The notes beneath the pieces were generated by a model. The model was not told where the DNA came from. It did not search any database and was given only the letters and a program-made list of their open reading frames with translations. From contig JARKQP010000278.1 of assembly GCA_029974875.1 (NCBI GenBank), positions 1 through 34,313 of the forward strand: a stretch of 34,313 nt of DNA, read 5' to 3'. Shown in pieces: positions 18,819-27,575 of the stretch; the first letter of the stretch is position 1; each line of letters starts with the position of its first letter. This DNA comes from Mobilitalea sp. Lineage in GTDB: Bacteria; Bacillota_A; Clostridia; Lachnospirales; Lachnospiraceae. Made by a program: the position numbers and the translations under genes.

Positions 18819-19922
18819 TTACTTATTGTATTGAAATCCCCATACCTTTTCCGCAATATATGACGAATGCCTGACATCACTGCTGTTATTGGCATTAACG
18901 ATATACGGAGGGATCGTCACCTTTGCCTGTCCGTCCGTAACACTGATATCGCAGACCTGCCAGTAGGTCTCCCCATAAAAATATTCTCCTGCCGGAATCT
19001 CTTTTCCGACCAGGACATAATTTGCCAGCAGGTCCACCGTAATATTGCCATAGGAAATTACATCCTGTGCAACGGCAGCATCTGCATAGCCTCTATTGAT
19101 CAGATCCACGAAATAAGGCTCTGAATCAATCGTCACAAGAATAATATGCCCCTCTTCCCAGAAGGGATGCCATTGCCCGGATTCCTGGAGGGCTTCCACC
19201 AGCCCCCTTCCCGGATGCTCACTGGAGCAGTGGACTGCATCAATCGCTATCCCTTCCTTCAAAGCCTTTAAAAGCTCTTCCTTCACCAGCTCCGGTTTTC
19301 CTTCTGTTGATACCGGCATGTAGGTTATGTCCGGATATTTATCTACCACGGCTTCAAAGCCTTCCTTCCGGAGCCTCCAGGCATTACTGGTCAGCTCGCC
19401 ATAAGCGTTGAACACAGTACCCTTCGCTTCCCCGTATTTCTCAATCAGCTTCTCCACAATAGCCTCTGCAGCCATTTGCCCGGCCTTGTAATTGTCAAAG
19501 CTTACATCAATGTCCAGCTTCCCGCCTACCGCATTGGTATCAATGGTACACATCGGGATCCCCGCTTCATTGCCCCTGCGGATCACTTCCTCAATGGAAA
19601 TGCTGTCAATTGCCGTGGTTATTATTGCATCCGGCTTCTGTTTAATAAAATTCACGATCTGCTGGTTTTGTCTCATAGGATCATAATCGGCTACGGAGCT
19701 TTCGAATACCCAGCCTCTTTCCTCAACCGCCTTTTTGACAGATTCATTCAAAATAGTATAAAAATAAGAATTAAGGCTCTTATGGGCAAATGCAATCGTA
19801 ATCGGCTTTTCCCCTGCATCAGCAGTTTCTTTTTCCAGCCTGCCTTCGGAATCTATCCTGGTACATGAAGCTAACAGCATCATGAATATTATTATACCTG
19901 TAAATAGCTTACTGCGCCGCAT
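18819..19922 (-). CDS. RbsB-like sugar-binding lipoprotein, probable sensor component
   Basis: The 367-residue protein begins with a lipoprotein signal peptide ending in the lipobox LLASC (Cys20) and then a type I periplasmic binding protein fold (ITIAFAHKSLNSYFYTILN, PDAIITTAIDS, ITYMPVSTEG). It is anchored on the outer face of the membrane. I start it at 19922 (MRRSKLFTG) because GGAGGG lies 6 nt upstream; the ATG at 19991 is close to the predicted transcription start and has no such site. It leads the operon with two kinases and a response regulator and has no permease or ATPase beside it. It therefore probably presents a sugar to the kinases rather than to a transporter (inference). Confidence 0.92.
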   Translation of the reverse strand: MRRSKLFTGIIIFMMLLASCTRIDSEGRLEKETADAGEKPITIAFAHKSLNSYFYTILNESVKKAVEERGWVFESSVADYDPMRQNQQIVNFIKQKPDAIITTAIDSISIEEVIRRGNEAGIPMCTIDTNAVGGKLDIDVSFDNYKAGQMAAEAIVEKLIEKYGEAKGTVFNAYGELTSNAWRLRKEGFEAVVDKYPDITYMPVSTEGKPELVKEELLKALKEGIAIDAVHCSSEHPGRGLVEALQESGQWHPFWEEGHIILVTIDSEPYFVDLINRGYADAAVAQDVISYGNITVDLLANYVLVGKEIPAGEYFYGETYWQVCDISVTDGQAKVTIPPYIVNANNSSDVRHSSYIAEKVWGFQYNK

Positions 19923-20002
19923 TCCATACCCTCCGCTGCCGATTTGTCCCCGTGCCTTTTCCTGCCTTGTAATGACCCTCAGAATATGCACTTTATTTAA
20001 GA

Positions 20003-20031
20003 ATTATAACATATTTTCTGCCGCTTGTGAA
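20003..20031 (-). promoter_or_regulatory. Sigma-A promoter of the sensor operon
   Basis: On the minus strand TTCACA (20031-20026) is followed after exactly 17 bp by a perfect TATAAT (20008-20003). The predicted start, near 19996, gives a leader of about 74 nt before the lipoprotein ATG. The terminator of the preceding kinase gene lies just upstream at 20046-20084. Confidence 0.8.
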
Positions 20032-20045
20032 TTTCATTCACCTTA

Positions 20046-20084
20046 TTTTTCAAAATGGGATGCCCCTGACAGCAGGAACATCCC
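20046..20084 (-). terminator. Intrinsic terminator after the ribulokinase gene
   Basis: On the minus strand GGGATGTTCCTG pairs with CAGGGGCATCCC (two G-T pairs) around a CTGT loop, giving a 12-bp stem at 20057-20084. It is followed by ATTTTGAAAAAT. It lies 8 bp after the kinase stop codon and marks the end of the transport/kinase operon. Confidence 0.88.
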
Positions 20085-20091
20085 AATATAT

Positions 20092-21771
20092 TTACCTTTT
20101 AGCCCTCATTGCATCGTTTTTGATGGTTTTAAGACGCTTCATAACATCATTTTGGCCTTTTCCGAAATAATCATGCAGGAGCTTATATTCCTGGAACAGC
20201 TTCTCATACCTCTGTACATAATCAGCATTCGGAATATATACCTTATCCTGAAGACGGGACATACGCTCTGATGCTTCCTGGATGGTATCGTAACCGCCCC
20301 TTCCGGCTCCTGCTGCAACAGCTCCGAAGAGGGCAGCCCCAAGGGCAGGTGCCTGCTTCGACGCGGAAATACGGATTTCCTTATTGGTTACATCTGCATA
20401 GATCTGCATCATCATCTCATTTTTCTGTGCAATGCCTCCGGCAGCGTAAAGCTCCTCGATGGGAACACCGCCCTCCTCAAAGGCTTCTATAATAATTCTT
20501 GTACCATAAGCGGTGGCTTCAATCAGGGCACGGTAAATCTCTTCCGGCTTTGTATGCAGGGTTGCCCCCAATAACATTCCGCTAAGGTCAGCATCCGTTA
20601 AGATGCTGCGGTTCCCGTTCCACCAATCCAGCGCAATCAGCCCGCTTTCTCCCGGAAGCTGGTCTTTCACCCTTTCTTCAAGGAGCTGGTGGATACTGAT
20701 TCCTTTCTCTGCTGCCTCCTTCTCATAGCTGCCCGGTACACAGTTTTTAACCAGCCAGTCAAAATGGTCGCCGACACAGGCCTGGCCTGCTTCATAGGCA
20801 TAATATCCCGGAACCACGCCATCCTCTACAACGCCCCCGACACCGGGGATAAAATGCTCTTCGTTGCTCATCATGATATGGCAGGTACTGGTTCCCATAA
20901 TCATAAGCATCTTTCCAGGTCCTGTAATCCTGACCGCCGGTAAGGCCACATGTGCATCGACATTTGCAACTGCCACAGGAGTTCCCTCTGCCAGTCCCGT
21001 CAGCTCGGCCCCACTCTTAGTAAGATATCCTGCCCGGTCCGTTGTCGCATAGATATCGGGACTTAATTTATCCTCTACGAAATTCTCCAGCTTAGGATCC
21101 AGTGCCGCAAAGAATTCCCTGCTGGGGTATCCGTCCCGCTTTGACCAGACCGCCTTATAGCCAGCCTGGCACAGGCTTCTCTTTTCTTCTCCGACCAGCA
21201 TCATTACTACCCAGTCGCCGGCCTCGATAAAGCTGTCCATAGCCTGGTAGATTTCTTCATCCTCGTGGAGTATCTGCATTGCCTTTGGAACTACCCACTC
21301 AGAGGACATCCTGCCGCCGTAACGCGCCATGAATTTCTCACCCCTGGCATGGGCAACCTCATTAAATAAATCCGCTTCTCCCTGTGCCGCATGGTGCTTC
21401 CACAGCTTAACATAGGCATGGGGCCTATCCTTGAATTCGTCCTTAAAGCATAGAGGTGTACCGTTTTTATCCACCGGAAGCACCGTACAAGAGGTAAAGT
21501 CAACGCCGATTCCGATTACCTGCTCTTTGATGACATTTCCCAATCTAAGCACTTCTGGTACTGCTGTCCTTAAAACATCCAAATAATCCTCCGGATGCTG
21601 TAATGCAGTTTCACTGGGCAGACGCTTTGTGGAGCCGGGCAAATATTCGTCCATGACGGCATGCTTATATTCCGACACAGCGAAGCAGACCTCTTCCCCA
21701 TTCTCAACATCTACCAGTACCGCACGCCCGGACAGGGTACCATAATCGATACCAATGGTATATTTCTTCAT
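20092..21771 (-). CDS. araB: Ribulokinase, AraB family
   Basis: The 559-residue protein follows the Bacillus-type AraB sequence closely from end to end ([58 protein letters not shown]). The catalytic base is Asp272 in NVDAHV. AraB phosphorylates L-ribulose, and more weakly other 2-ketopentoses, to the 5-phosphate. GAGGAGG precedes the ATG. It is the last gene of the operon, 32 bp after the SDR dehydrogenase, and is followed by a clear terminator. Neither araA (isomerase) nor araD (epimerase) is in the window. Here the ketopentose may therefore come from the SDR gene rather than from arabinose isomerisation (inference). Confidence 0.95.
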   Translation of the reverse strand: MKKYTIGIDYGTLSGRAVLVDVENGEEVCFAVSEYKHAVMDEYLPGSTKRLPSETALQHPEDYLDVLRTAVPEVLRLGNVIKEQVIGIGVDFTSCTVLPVDKNGTPLCFKDEFKDRPHAYVKLWKHHAAQGEADLFNEVAHARGEKFMARYGGRMSSEWVVPKAMQILHEDEEIYQAMDSFIEAGDWVVMMLVGEEKRSLCQAGYKAVWSKRDGYPSREFFAALDPKLENFVEDKLSPDIYATTDRAGYLTKSGAELTGLAEGTPVAVANVDAHVALPAVRITGPGKMLMIMGTSTCHIMMSNEEHFIPGVGGVVEDGVVPGYYAYEAGQACVGDHFDWLVKNCVPGSYEKEAAEKGISIHQLLEERVKDQLPGESGLIALDWWNGNRSILTDADLSGMLLGATLHTKPEEIYRALIEATAYGTRIIIEAFEEGGVPIEELYAAGGIAQKNEMMMQIYADVTNKEIRISASKQAPALGAALFGAVAAGAGRGGYDTIQEASERMSRLQDKVYIPNADYVQRYEKLFQEYKLLHDYFGKGQNDVMKRLKTIKNDAMRAKR

Positions 21772-21803
21772 TATCTTCCTCCTCGATACCAGAACTTTTC
21801 CTA

Positions 21804-22580
21804 TTAGAAGCAGGTGAAGGCTCCGTCAATAATAAAGTCTGATCCTGTTGTAAAGTCACTGGTGTCACCTGCAAGATAAACAGCGATTGCCTGCAGCTCA
21901 TCCGTACGTCCCAGTCTGCCCATAGGTGCTATTGCATTCCACTGGTCAATCAGGGCCTTCAGATGTGGTGCGTTCATTACAAGCTCAGTTCCGATATATC
22001 CGGGGCTGATGCTGTTAACCCTTACGCCCCTCTTTGCGAATTCAACTGCCATGGATTTGGTCAATTGGATTACGCCTGCCTTGGAGGCATTGTAGGAGCA
22101 CTGGGGCTGGGGTACGTTAACAATATGTCCGGACATGGAAGCCGTATTAACAATGGAGCCCTTGCCCTGCTTTAACATCACCTTGGCTGCTGCCTGTGAG
22201 GTTAAGAATACACCGGTTAAATTGATATCAATTACCTTCTTAAACTGGTCCAGGGTCATCTCCTCTGCAGGAATATTCATGCAAATACCCGCATTACAGA
22301 AGGCAACATCCAATTTGCCAAACTCCTTAAGTATCGTATCAATCATCTGATCCACATCTGCCTGGTCCGTAACATCCGTCTTAATGGCAATTGTCCTGAC
22401 ACCTGTAGAATCTGCGATTTCCTTCGCTGTCTTCTCTGATTCCTCTATATCCACGTCAACAATCGCTACATGGCTGCCCGCCTCAGCAAGTGCAACAGCA
22501 ATCGCCTTACCGATTCCCCTTGCCCCTCCTGTGACAAATGATACCTTACCATCTAAACGCATTCTCTCCATTATTCCCAT
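21804..22580 (-). CDS. Short-chain polyol dehydrogenase (arabinitol 2-dehydrogenase-like)
   Basis: This 258-residue classical SDR has the cofactor motif TGGARGIG at 17-24, Asp42 after the second strand (which favours NAD over NADP), CNAG at 95-98, Asn120, and the Ser148/Tyr163/Lys167 catalytic set. The segment [20 protein letters not shown] closely resembles fungal and bacterial mannitol, sorbose and D-arabinitol 2-dehydrogenases. It probably interconverts a pentitol and a 2-ketopentose such as ribulose in the cytoplasm, feeding the AraB-like kinase next to it. Exact substrate and stereochemistry cannot be read from the sequence. GGAG lies 9 nt before the ATG. Confidence 0.9.
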   Translation of the reverse strand: MGIMERMRLDGKVSFVTGGARGIGKAIAVALAEAGSHVAIVDVDIEESEKTAKEIADSTGVRTIAIKTDVTDQADVDQMIDTILKEFGKLDVAFCNAGICMNIPAEEMTLDQFKKVIDINLTGVFLTSQAAAKVMLKQGKGSIVNTASMSGHIVNVPQPQCSYNASKAGVIQLTKSMAVEFAKRGVRVNSISPGYIGTELVMNAPHLKALIDQWNAIAPMGRLGRTDELQAIAVYLAGDTSDFTTGSDFIIDGAFTCF

Positions 22581-22665
22581 ATGTCTGTTCTCCTTTACTG
22601 TATATTGAAATTACAAATTACTTCCTCAATTAATTTAATGATATTCTCCCCTCATCAAACTATAT

Positions 22666-23613
22666 TTATGTCAGTGCCCTCTTTTTCTGGAAGCTGTCAA
22701 AGCCTACCGCCAATACAAGTACGATACCCTTTACAACCATCTGCATATAAGTACTTACATTCAAAAGAACCATGCCGTTTGACAGGATTCCTATGATCAA
22801 TACGCCGGCAACCACGTTCGACATCTTACCGAAACCGCCGGAGATGGAAACACCACCGAGCACAACGCAGGTGATAACGTCGAATTCATAGCCCAGACCT
22901 GCTGTAGGCTGTGCTGAATTGGTACGTGACAGCATAACGATACCTGCAAGACCTGCAAACAAACCGGATAATGCATAAACCAGATACTTTGTGCGGCCTA
23001 CCCTGATACCGGAAAGCTTCGCAGCATCTTCATTGCCGCCCACCGCATAGAAATAGCGTCCGAAATAGCTCTTATTTAAAATGAAAGAGCCAATTGCGAA
23101 GCAGACAATCATGATAATTACCGGAACCGGAACGGGTCCTATATAGCCCTGTCCGATTATCTTGAACCTCTCATCAAAACCATAAATCGGTGTACCTCCG
23201 CAGATGAGATAGGAGATACCCTCAAAGACAATCTGCGTCGCAAAGGTGGCGATGATCGCAGGAATTCCAATGGATGATATCATGCAGCCGTTTATGACAC
23301 CAACGAGCATGGACAATATCAAGGATACAATAACAGCGGCAACCATACTAAAGCCCATATTCACCATTAAAAACGCGCCTATAATATTAACAAAGGTAAT
23401 AATTGAACCGGTGGAAAGGTCAATACCGGCGATCAGGATGACAAAGGTCATTCCTATGGATGCGATGCCTAACATGGATACCTGGCGTGCTATGGTAAAT
23501 AAATTACTTGTGGATATAAACCTATGGTTTGCCAGCGAAAATGCTATGAACAGGACTATAAATACAATCCAGATAGCTTTTTCCTTTAATACTCTTATTA
23601 TCGTGCTCTTCAT
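22666..23613 (-). CDS. RbsC-like sugar ABC transporter permease
   Basis: The 315-residue, highly hydrophobic protein has about ten membrane segments. It carries the signatures of the ribose/xylose/arabinose permease family: LIAGIDLSTGSI near residue 65, GRYFYAVGGNEDAAKLSGIRV in the cytoplasmic loop that contacts the ATPase, and the VVLGGVSISGGFG segment. It forms the membrane channel for the sugar delivered by the lipoprotein encoded at 25199-26263. AGGAGG precedes the ATG, and only 9 bp separate it from the ATPase gene. Confidence 0.95.
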   Translation of the reverse strand: MKSTIIRVLKEKAIWIVFIVLFIAFSLANHRFISTSNLFTIARQVSMLGIASIGMTFVILIAGIDLSTGSIITFVNIIGAFLMVNMGFSMVAAVIVSLILSMLVGVINGCMISSIGIPAIIATFATQIVFEGISYLICGGTPIYGFDERFKIIGQGYIGPVPVPVIIMIVCFAIGSFILNKSYFGRYFYAVGGNEDAAKLSGIRVGRTKYLVYALSGLFAGLAGIVMLSRTNSAQPTAGLGYEFDVITCVVLGGVSISGGFGKMSNVVAGVLIIGILSNGMVLLNVSTYMQMVVKGIVLVLAVGFDSFQKKRALT

Positions 23614-23622
23614 GTTTACCTC

Positions 23623-25113
23623 CTAAACGGCAGATGCCATTTTCATTATAGTTTCCTGGTCAAATTCGTCCTTCTGCAATTCACCGGTAATCCGACCTTC
23701 TGCCAAAACTACAATTCTGTCTGACATTCCCATTAATTCTTCCATTTCTGATGAAATTAATAAAATTGTTTTTCCATTTTCGATCACTTCGTTCATCAGT
23801 TTATAAATCTCAGCTTTGGCACCTACATCAATTCCCCGTGTCGGCTCATCAAAAATAATCAATTCTGAATTCGCAGCAAGCCATTTGCCGATAATAACCT
23901 TCTGCTGGTTCCCGCCACTTAAGTTTTTTACCAATTGATGCAGTGTAGGGGTTTTTATTAATAATTCCTTCTCGTATTTCTTCGCTGTTTCAAATTCTTT
24001 TTTATTGTTAATTACTGACGCTTTGGATATCTTCTTGTAGATTGGCATATTAATATTATTTTTGACAGACACGCCAAGCAAGACACCATGACGCTTACGG
24101 TCCTCGGGTACCAGGGCAATTCCCAGGTCAATCGCCTCCCTCGGAGCCTTTGGATTGATCTCCTTCCCCTTAAATATCATCTTTCCTTCTGTCTTCTTTG
24201 CTGCACCAAAAATCATCTGTACCAGCTCTGTACGGCCCGCACCTACCAGCCCGCCGAGCCCAAGAATTTCACCTTTACGAACCTGTAAATTAATATTCTT
24301 ATCTCCATTGCCGCTCACATCCTGTAGCTCCAGGACAATTTCATCCTCCTTATAGCGTGCCTCGCGGGGAGGAAATGTCTCATTCAAAGAACGCCCCACC
24401 ATCAGCTGGATCAGCTCATCAACATGGGAATCCTTTGTAATCAGCGTTTTGATATACTCACCGTCGCGCAATACTACAATACGGTCCGATAACCGATATA
24501 TTTCTTCGAGCCTGTGGGAGATGTAGATAATGGATACTCCCTTTGCTTTCAATAATTCACATACCTTGAACATACTCTCAACTTCAGCATTGGTAAGAGG
24601 TGCGGAGGGCTCATCCATGATCAGCACCTTCGCGTCCTGTAAAATGGCCTTGGCAATCTCAATCATCTGCTGGTAGCCAACCGTAAGGTCACCCACCAGG
24701 GTCTTAGGATTAATCTTGATATTTAATTGGGCAAATGCTTTTTCAGCTTCCTTCTCCATCGCTCTGTTATCAATAACGATGCCTTTTCTGATCGGGTTCC
24801 CCAGAAAAAGGTTTTCGGCAGCTGAAAGTCCTTTTACATTATTAAATTCCTGATAAATAATCGCTATCCCATTTTCTGCAGCAAGCTGGGGGGACATCTG
24901 GGTAAATTCCTTCCCATTAATCACTATTTTACCGGAGGTCGGGATAACCGCACCGGAACAGGTTTTGATCAACGTGGATTTTCCGGCGCCATTTTCTCCA
25001 ATCAATGCAAGAATTTCACCCTTTTTTACCTCCAGGGAGACATCCTTTAGTGCAACTACACCGGGATATTCTTTCCTAATATGCTGCAACTCTAAAATAT
25101 ACTCATCATTCAT
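23623..25113 (-). CDS. RbsA-like sugar ABC transporter ATPase (two ATP-binding domains)
   Basis: The 496-residue protein has two fused nucleotide-binding domains, as in RbsA, XylG and AraG. The first has a full Walker A (GENGAGKST, about 39-47), Walker B (VLIMDEPSAPL) and a variant signature (LTVGYQQ). The second has the usual degenerate Walker A (GLVGAGRTELV) with an intact signature (LSGGNQQK) and Walker B (LIIFDEPTRG). This pairing is normal for the family. The ATG at 25113 has only a weak GGTG ribosome site and is preceded by a stem-loop, which should keep ATPase synthesis below that of the binding protein (inference). Confidence 0.95.
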   Translation of the reverse strand: MNDEYILELQHIRKEYPGVVALKDVSLEVKKGEILALIGENGAGKSTLIKTCSGAVIPTSGKIVINGKEFTQMSPQLAAENGIAIIYQEFNNVKGLSAAENLFLGNPIRKGIVIDNRAMEKEAEKAFAQLNIKINPKTLVGDLTVGYQQMIEIAKAILQDAKVLIMDEPSAPLTNAEVESMFKVCELLKAKGVSIIYISHRLEEIYRLSDRIVVLRDGEYIKTLITKDSHVDELIQLMVGRSLNETFPPREARYKEDEIVLELQDVSGNGDKNINLQVRKGEILGLGGLVGAGRTELVQMIFGAAKKTEGKMIFKGKEINPKAPREAIDLGIALVPEDRKRHGVLLGVSVKNNINMPIYKKISKASVINNKKEFETAKKYEKELLIKTPTLHQLVKNLSGGNQQKVIIGKWLAANSELIIFDEPTRGIDVGAKAEIYKLMNEVIENGKTILLISSEMEELMGMSDRIVVLAEGRITGELQKDEFDQETIMKMASAV

Positions 25114-25140
25114 TATTTACACCACGCATTCTTGTTTTTT

Positions 25141-25178
25141 TGAATGTGGAGTTATCCCTAAGAATAACTCCACATTCA
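25141..25178 (-). promoter_or_regulatory. Intercistronic stem-loop between binding protein and ATPase genes
   Basis: A perfect 15-bp inverted repeat (25141-25155 and 25164-25178, arm TGAATGTGGAGTTAT) surrounds an 8-base loop. On the minus strand it is followed by a run of A, not T, so it is not a classical terminator. Such structures after binding-protein genes commonly protect the upstream mRNA from 3' exonucleases and give it higher expression. Confidence 0.75.
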
Positions 25179-25198
25179 CAATTTGTACTAGCTTTCTA

Positions 25199-26263
25199 TT
25201 ATTTATAATCTGCTAAGTACTCAGCTGCATTTGAACTATCAATAACTAAAAGTGGTCTAACTAAGTTCTGCTCTGCAAAAGTTTCACCGTTAAGAAGTCT
25301 GTCATAAAGATCAACAACTGCTGCTGCGGTTTTCTTATTGGAACCTTCAAAACCTACGGATGCTCTTGATGCTTCACCGTTAACAATTGCTTCTAACTGC
25401 TGCTGTGTAGCATCTGCTGAGAAGATACCCATATCCTCAGGAATCTTACCGCCCATCTTGGTCATGAATGCTTCGTTAGCGCCGATGTCGCCGCCTGCAC
25501 CGATGGAGCAAACGATCTTGGTATCAGGGCTAGCCTGAAGAATAGTCTCCATGTTGGTTAATGCTGACTGTGCATCAATTGCGGGCTGCTGTGCAACAAC
25601 CTTGTACTTGCCCTTTGCAATTTCTTCAAGAGCGTTTAAGATACCTGTTTCTCTTTCAAGAAGGATAGGAGTCTGAGGATAGTTCATAACTGCTACTTCA
25701 GCTGGCTTATCCTCTGTGTAATGCTCATTGATGAATTTTGCTGCTGCTTCTCCGATTGTATAACCTAACTTGGTATTGTCAAGGATCCAGTTAAGGTCTG
25801 TGTTTGTCATTGCATCATCCCAGCACATTACCTTAATGCCTGCATCTCTTGCCTGCTTTAAATAATCTTCAATCGCGTTAGGATCGGAAGGATGAACCAT
25901 GATCAGGTCAACCTGGTTTGTTACGAAGTTTTCGATCTGCTGAATCTGTGTAGCTGAGTTATCGTTACAAGCAAGAATGGTATATTCCCATCCTTTTTCC
26001 TTCAAAAGCTTCTCTACTTCGCCAAAAACGCCTGCCCAGTAGCTGTTCTCCAGTGACTGGAGTGTAATACCAACCCTGAAAGGTTGTGCTGCATCTGTTG
26101 TGTCGCCACCGGTGTTAGTATCCTCTGTCTTGGTATCAGGTGCTTTTGTAGCCTCTGTCTTGGTGTCCGTTGTTTCCTTGCCAGGCTCTTTTGTGCTACA
26201 GCCTACCATGCCGGATAATACCATTGCCCCAACCAGTAACAAACTAATGATTCTTTTTTTCAT
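25199..26263 (-). CDS. Sugar-binding lipoprotein of the RbsB family (transporter partner)
   Basis: The 354-residue protein has a signal peptide with lipobox MVGC (Cys22). A Thr/Lys/Asp-rich flexible linker follows to about residue 58. The type I binding-protein fold begins RVGITLQSLENSYWAG and includes VDLIMVHPSDPNAI, VMCWDDAM and GIFSADATQQQLEAI. It captures the sugar outside the cell and hands it to the RbsC/RbsA-type transporter encoded downstream. AGGAGG lies before the ATG at 26263. It is related in fold to the sensor lipoprotein at 18819-19922 but clearly distinct in sequence. Confidence 0.95.
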   Translation of the reverse strand: MKKRIISLLLVGAMVLSGMVGCSTKEPGKETTDTKTEATKAPDTKTEDTNTGGDTTDAAQPFRVGITLQSLENSYWAGVFGEVEKLLKEKGWEYTILACNDNSATQIQQIENFVTNQVDLIMVHPSDPNAIEDYLKQARDAGIKVMCWDDAMTNTDLNWILDNTKLGYTIGEAAAKFINEHYTEDKPAEVAVMNYPQTPILLERETGILNALEEIAKGKYKVVAQQPAIDAQSALTNMETILQASPDTKIVCSIGAGGDIGANEAFMTKMGGKIPEDMGIFSADATQQQLEAIVNGEASRASVGFEGSNKKTAAAVVDLYDRLLNGETFAEQNLVRPLLVIDSSNAAEYLADYK

Positions 26264-26295
26264 TTACTTTCCTCCTATTTAATAATTTTATATAT

Positions 26296-26314
26296 AAACA
26301 GCGGTATGCTGTTT
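26296..26314. promoter_or_regulatory. Small palindrome in the leader of the binding-protein gene
   Basis: AAACAGC and GCTGTTT form a perfect 7-bp inverted repeat around GGTAT, in the 143-bp gap between the zinc dehydrogenase and the binding-protein gene. No T run follows on the minus strand. It could be a weak stem-loop or an operator; the sequence does not decide. Confidence 0.35.
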
Positions 26315-26406
26315 ATTTCCTTCATAGTAAGTATGCCTAAGACTTCTGCTTAGTATCCTTTACATAAATTCCAATTAATTTCAAATAAAATTTACATATT
26401 GCAGTG

Positions 26407-27435
26407 CTAATCATTTAACTGGATAACAACCTTTCCCTTCCTCCTGTATTCCACATCCTCGAAGACTTTTACACAATCCTCAAGGGCTACGATGTCGCTG
26501 ACCATCTCCGTTACATTCAGCTTGCCGGATTCCAGGATTGCAATTGACCGTTCAAAGGTATATGGATTGATGAAGGATGAGGTGAGCTTTAATTCCTTTT
26601 TAAATACCAGCTCAGGATCCACGCCCACTGCTGTGCCGGGACCCGTAAGCCCGAACATCATCACCGTTGCGCCCTTGCCGGCACACCGGATGGCACTTTC
26701 AATGGTGCGGATATTACCAACACATTCAATCACCACGTTAACATTCTTACAATTTGCTTTCAGTACGGCTTCTATATCTTCCTCCAGCGGGTTAACCACC
26801 AGATCCGCACCCAGCTTCATTCCCATCTCCCTTTTTTCAGCCACCGGCTCCGAAAGGATGGTTTTACTGGCACCGGCCATCCTGGCCAGCTGCAGCATGA
26901 TAAGACCAATGGGTCCGCCGCCGATTACCAGCACCTCATCACCGAGCTTGATATTGCACAAATCAATACCATGCAGGCAGCAGGATACGGGCTCTGTCAT
27001 GGAAGCGGTTAAGGCATCCATGCCTTCCTTAAATTTGAAGACCTGCTTTTCACAAACAACACAGTACTGGGCAAATCCACCGTCGTCGGTTGTTCCGATT
27101 CCGATAACATTTTCACAGAACTGCTCCATCGCATTCTTGCAGTAGTAACACTCACCGCACATGTTATTAGGATCCACCGTAACTAAATCCCCAACCTTTA
27201 CCTTACTGACTTTTTCCCCGACCTTCTCTATGGTTCCTGAGAACTCATGGCCCATGATCAATGGGGGTGTGGCTTCAAAGGCTCCACCATCTCCGCCATA
27301 TATATGTATATCTGTACCGCATACCCCACAGTATTTAAGCTTAATTAGAACATCTGTATCACCGATTTCAGGAACTTTTACATCCTCCACACTGATGTCC
27401 TTCGGTCCGTTATAAACTAATGCTCGCATATTCAT
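26407..27435 (-). CDS. Zinc-dependent polyol dehydrogenase (sorbitol/threonine dehydrogenase-like), copy 1
   Basis: This 342-residue medium-chain dehydrogenase has catalytic zinc ligands Cys39 (CGVCGTD) and His63-Glu64 (MGHEF). Its structural zinc site is Cys93, Cys96, Cys99 and Cys107. The Rossmann motif is GGGPIG, followed by an acidic residue (SEP) suggesting NAD. The family oxidises secondary alcohols of polyols and threonine. GGAGGAGG lies 8 nt before the ATG. It is the first gene of the transport operon, just after a strong promoter and palindrome. It is clearly paralogous to the dehydrogenase at 31508-32521 (shared HIY, GFAxYC, CCLHGIDL and MMFGLT segments). The exact substrate is unknown. 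Confidence 0.93.
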   Translation of the reverse strand: MNMRALVYNGPKDISVEDVKVPEIGDTDVLIKLKYCGVCGTDIHIYGGDGGAFEATPPLIMGHEFSGTIEKVGEKVSKVKVGDLVTVDPNNMCGECYYCKNAMEQFCENVIGIGTTDDGGFAQYCVVCEKQVFKFKEGMDALTASMTEPVSCCLHGIDLCNIKLGDEVLVIGGGPIGLIMLQLARMAGASKTILSEPVAEKREMGMKLGADLVVNPLEEDIEAVLKANCKNVNVVIECVGNIRTIESAIRCAGKGATVMMFGLTGPGTAVGVDPELVFKKELKLTSSFINPYTFERSIAILESGKLNVTEMVSDIVALEDCVKVFEDVEYRRKGKVVIQLND

Positions 27436-27515
27436 ATCAAATACCTCCTCCAGTGTTTACAGAAAATCAACTCCTAGATATTTCCTCTTACACTATATAT
27501 CGACTTTTTTATCTT

Positions 27516-27539
27516 CTTTTATAAATCGTTTTATAAAAG
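27516..27539. promoter_or_regulatory. Operator-like perfect palindrome at the transcription start
   Basis: CTTTTATAAA and TTTATAAAAG form a perfect 10-bp inverted repeat around a 4-base TCGT/ACGA centre. It begins at the predicted +1 of the promoter at 27547-27575. A central CG within an A/T-rich palindrome (AAACGATTT) is the pattern of LacI/GalR-family operators. I infer repressor binding that blocks transcription of the operon. Confidence 0.65.
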
Positions 27540-27546
27540 CAATCAT

Positions 27547-27575
27547 ATTATCTCTCACTTTGGGCATTTTGTCAA
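27547..27575 (-). promoter_or_regulatory. Near-consensus sigma-A promoter of the transport/kinase operon
   Basis: On the minus strand a perfect TTGACA (27575-27570) is followed after 17 bp by GATAAT (27552-27547), one mismatch from consensus. Transcription should start near 27540, about 105 nt before the dehydrogenase ATG. This promoter would serve the dehydrogenase, transporter, SDR and kinase genes down to the terminator at 20046-20084. Confidence 0.88.

Noticed and set aside
26492..27145. 217-codon open frame on the plus strand
   Set aside because: It lies fully inside the zinc dehydrogenase gene, is Ser/Pro/Thr-rich in the way of antisense frames, and resembles no family.
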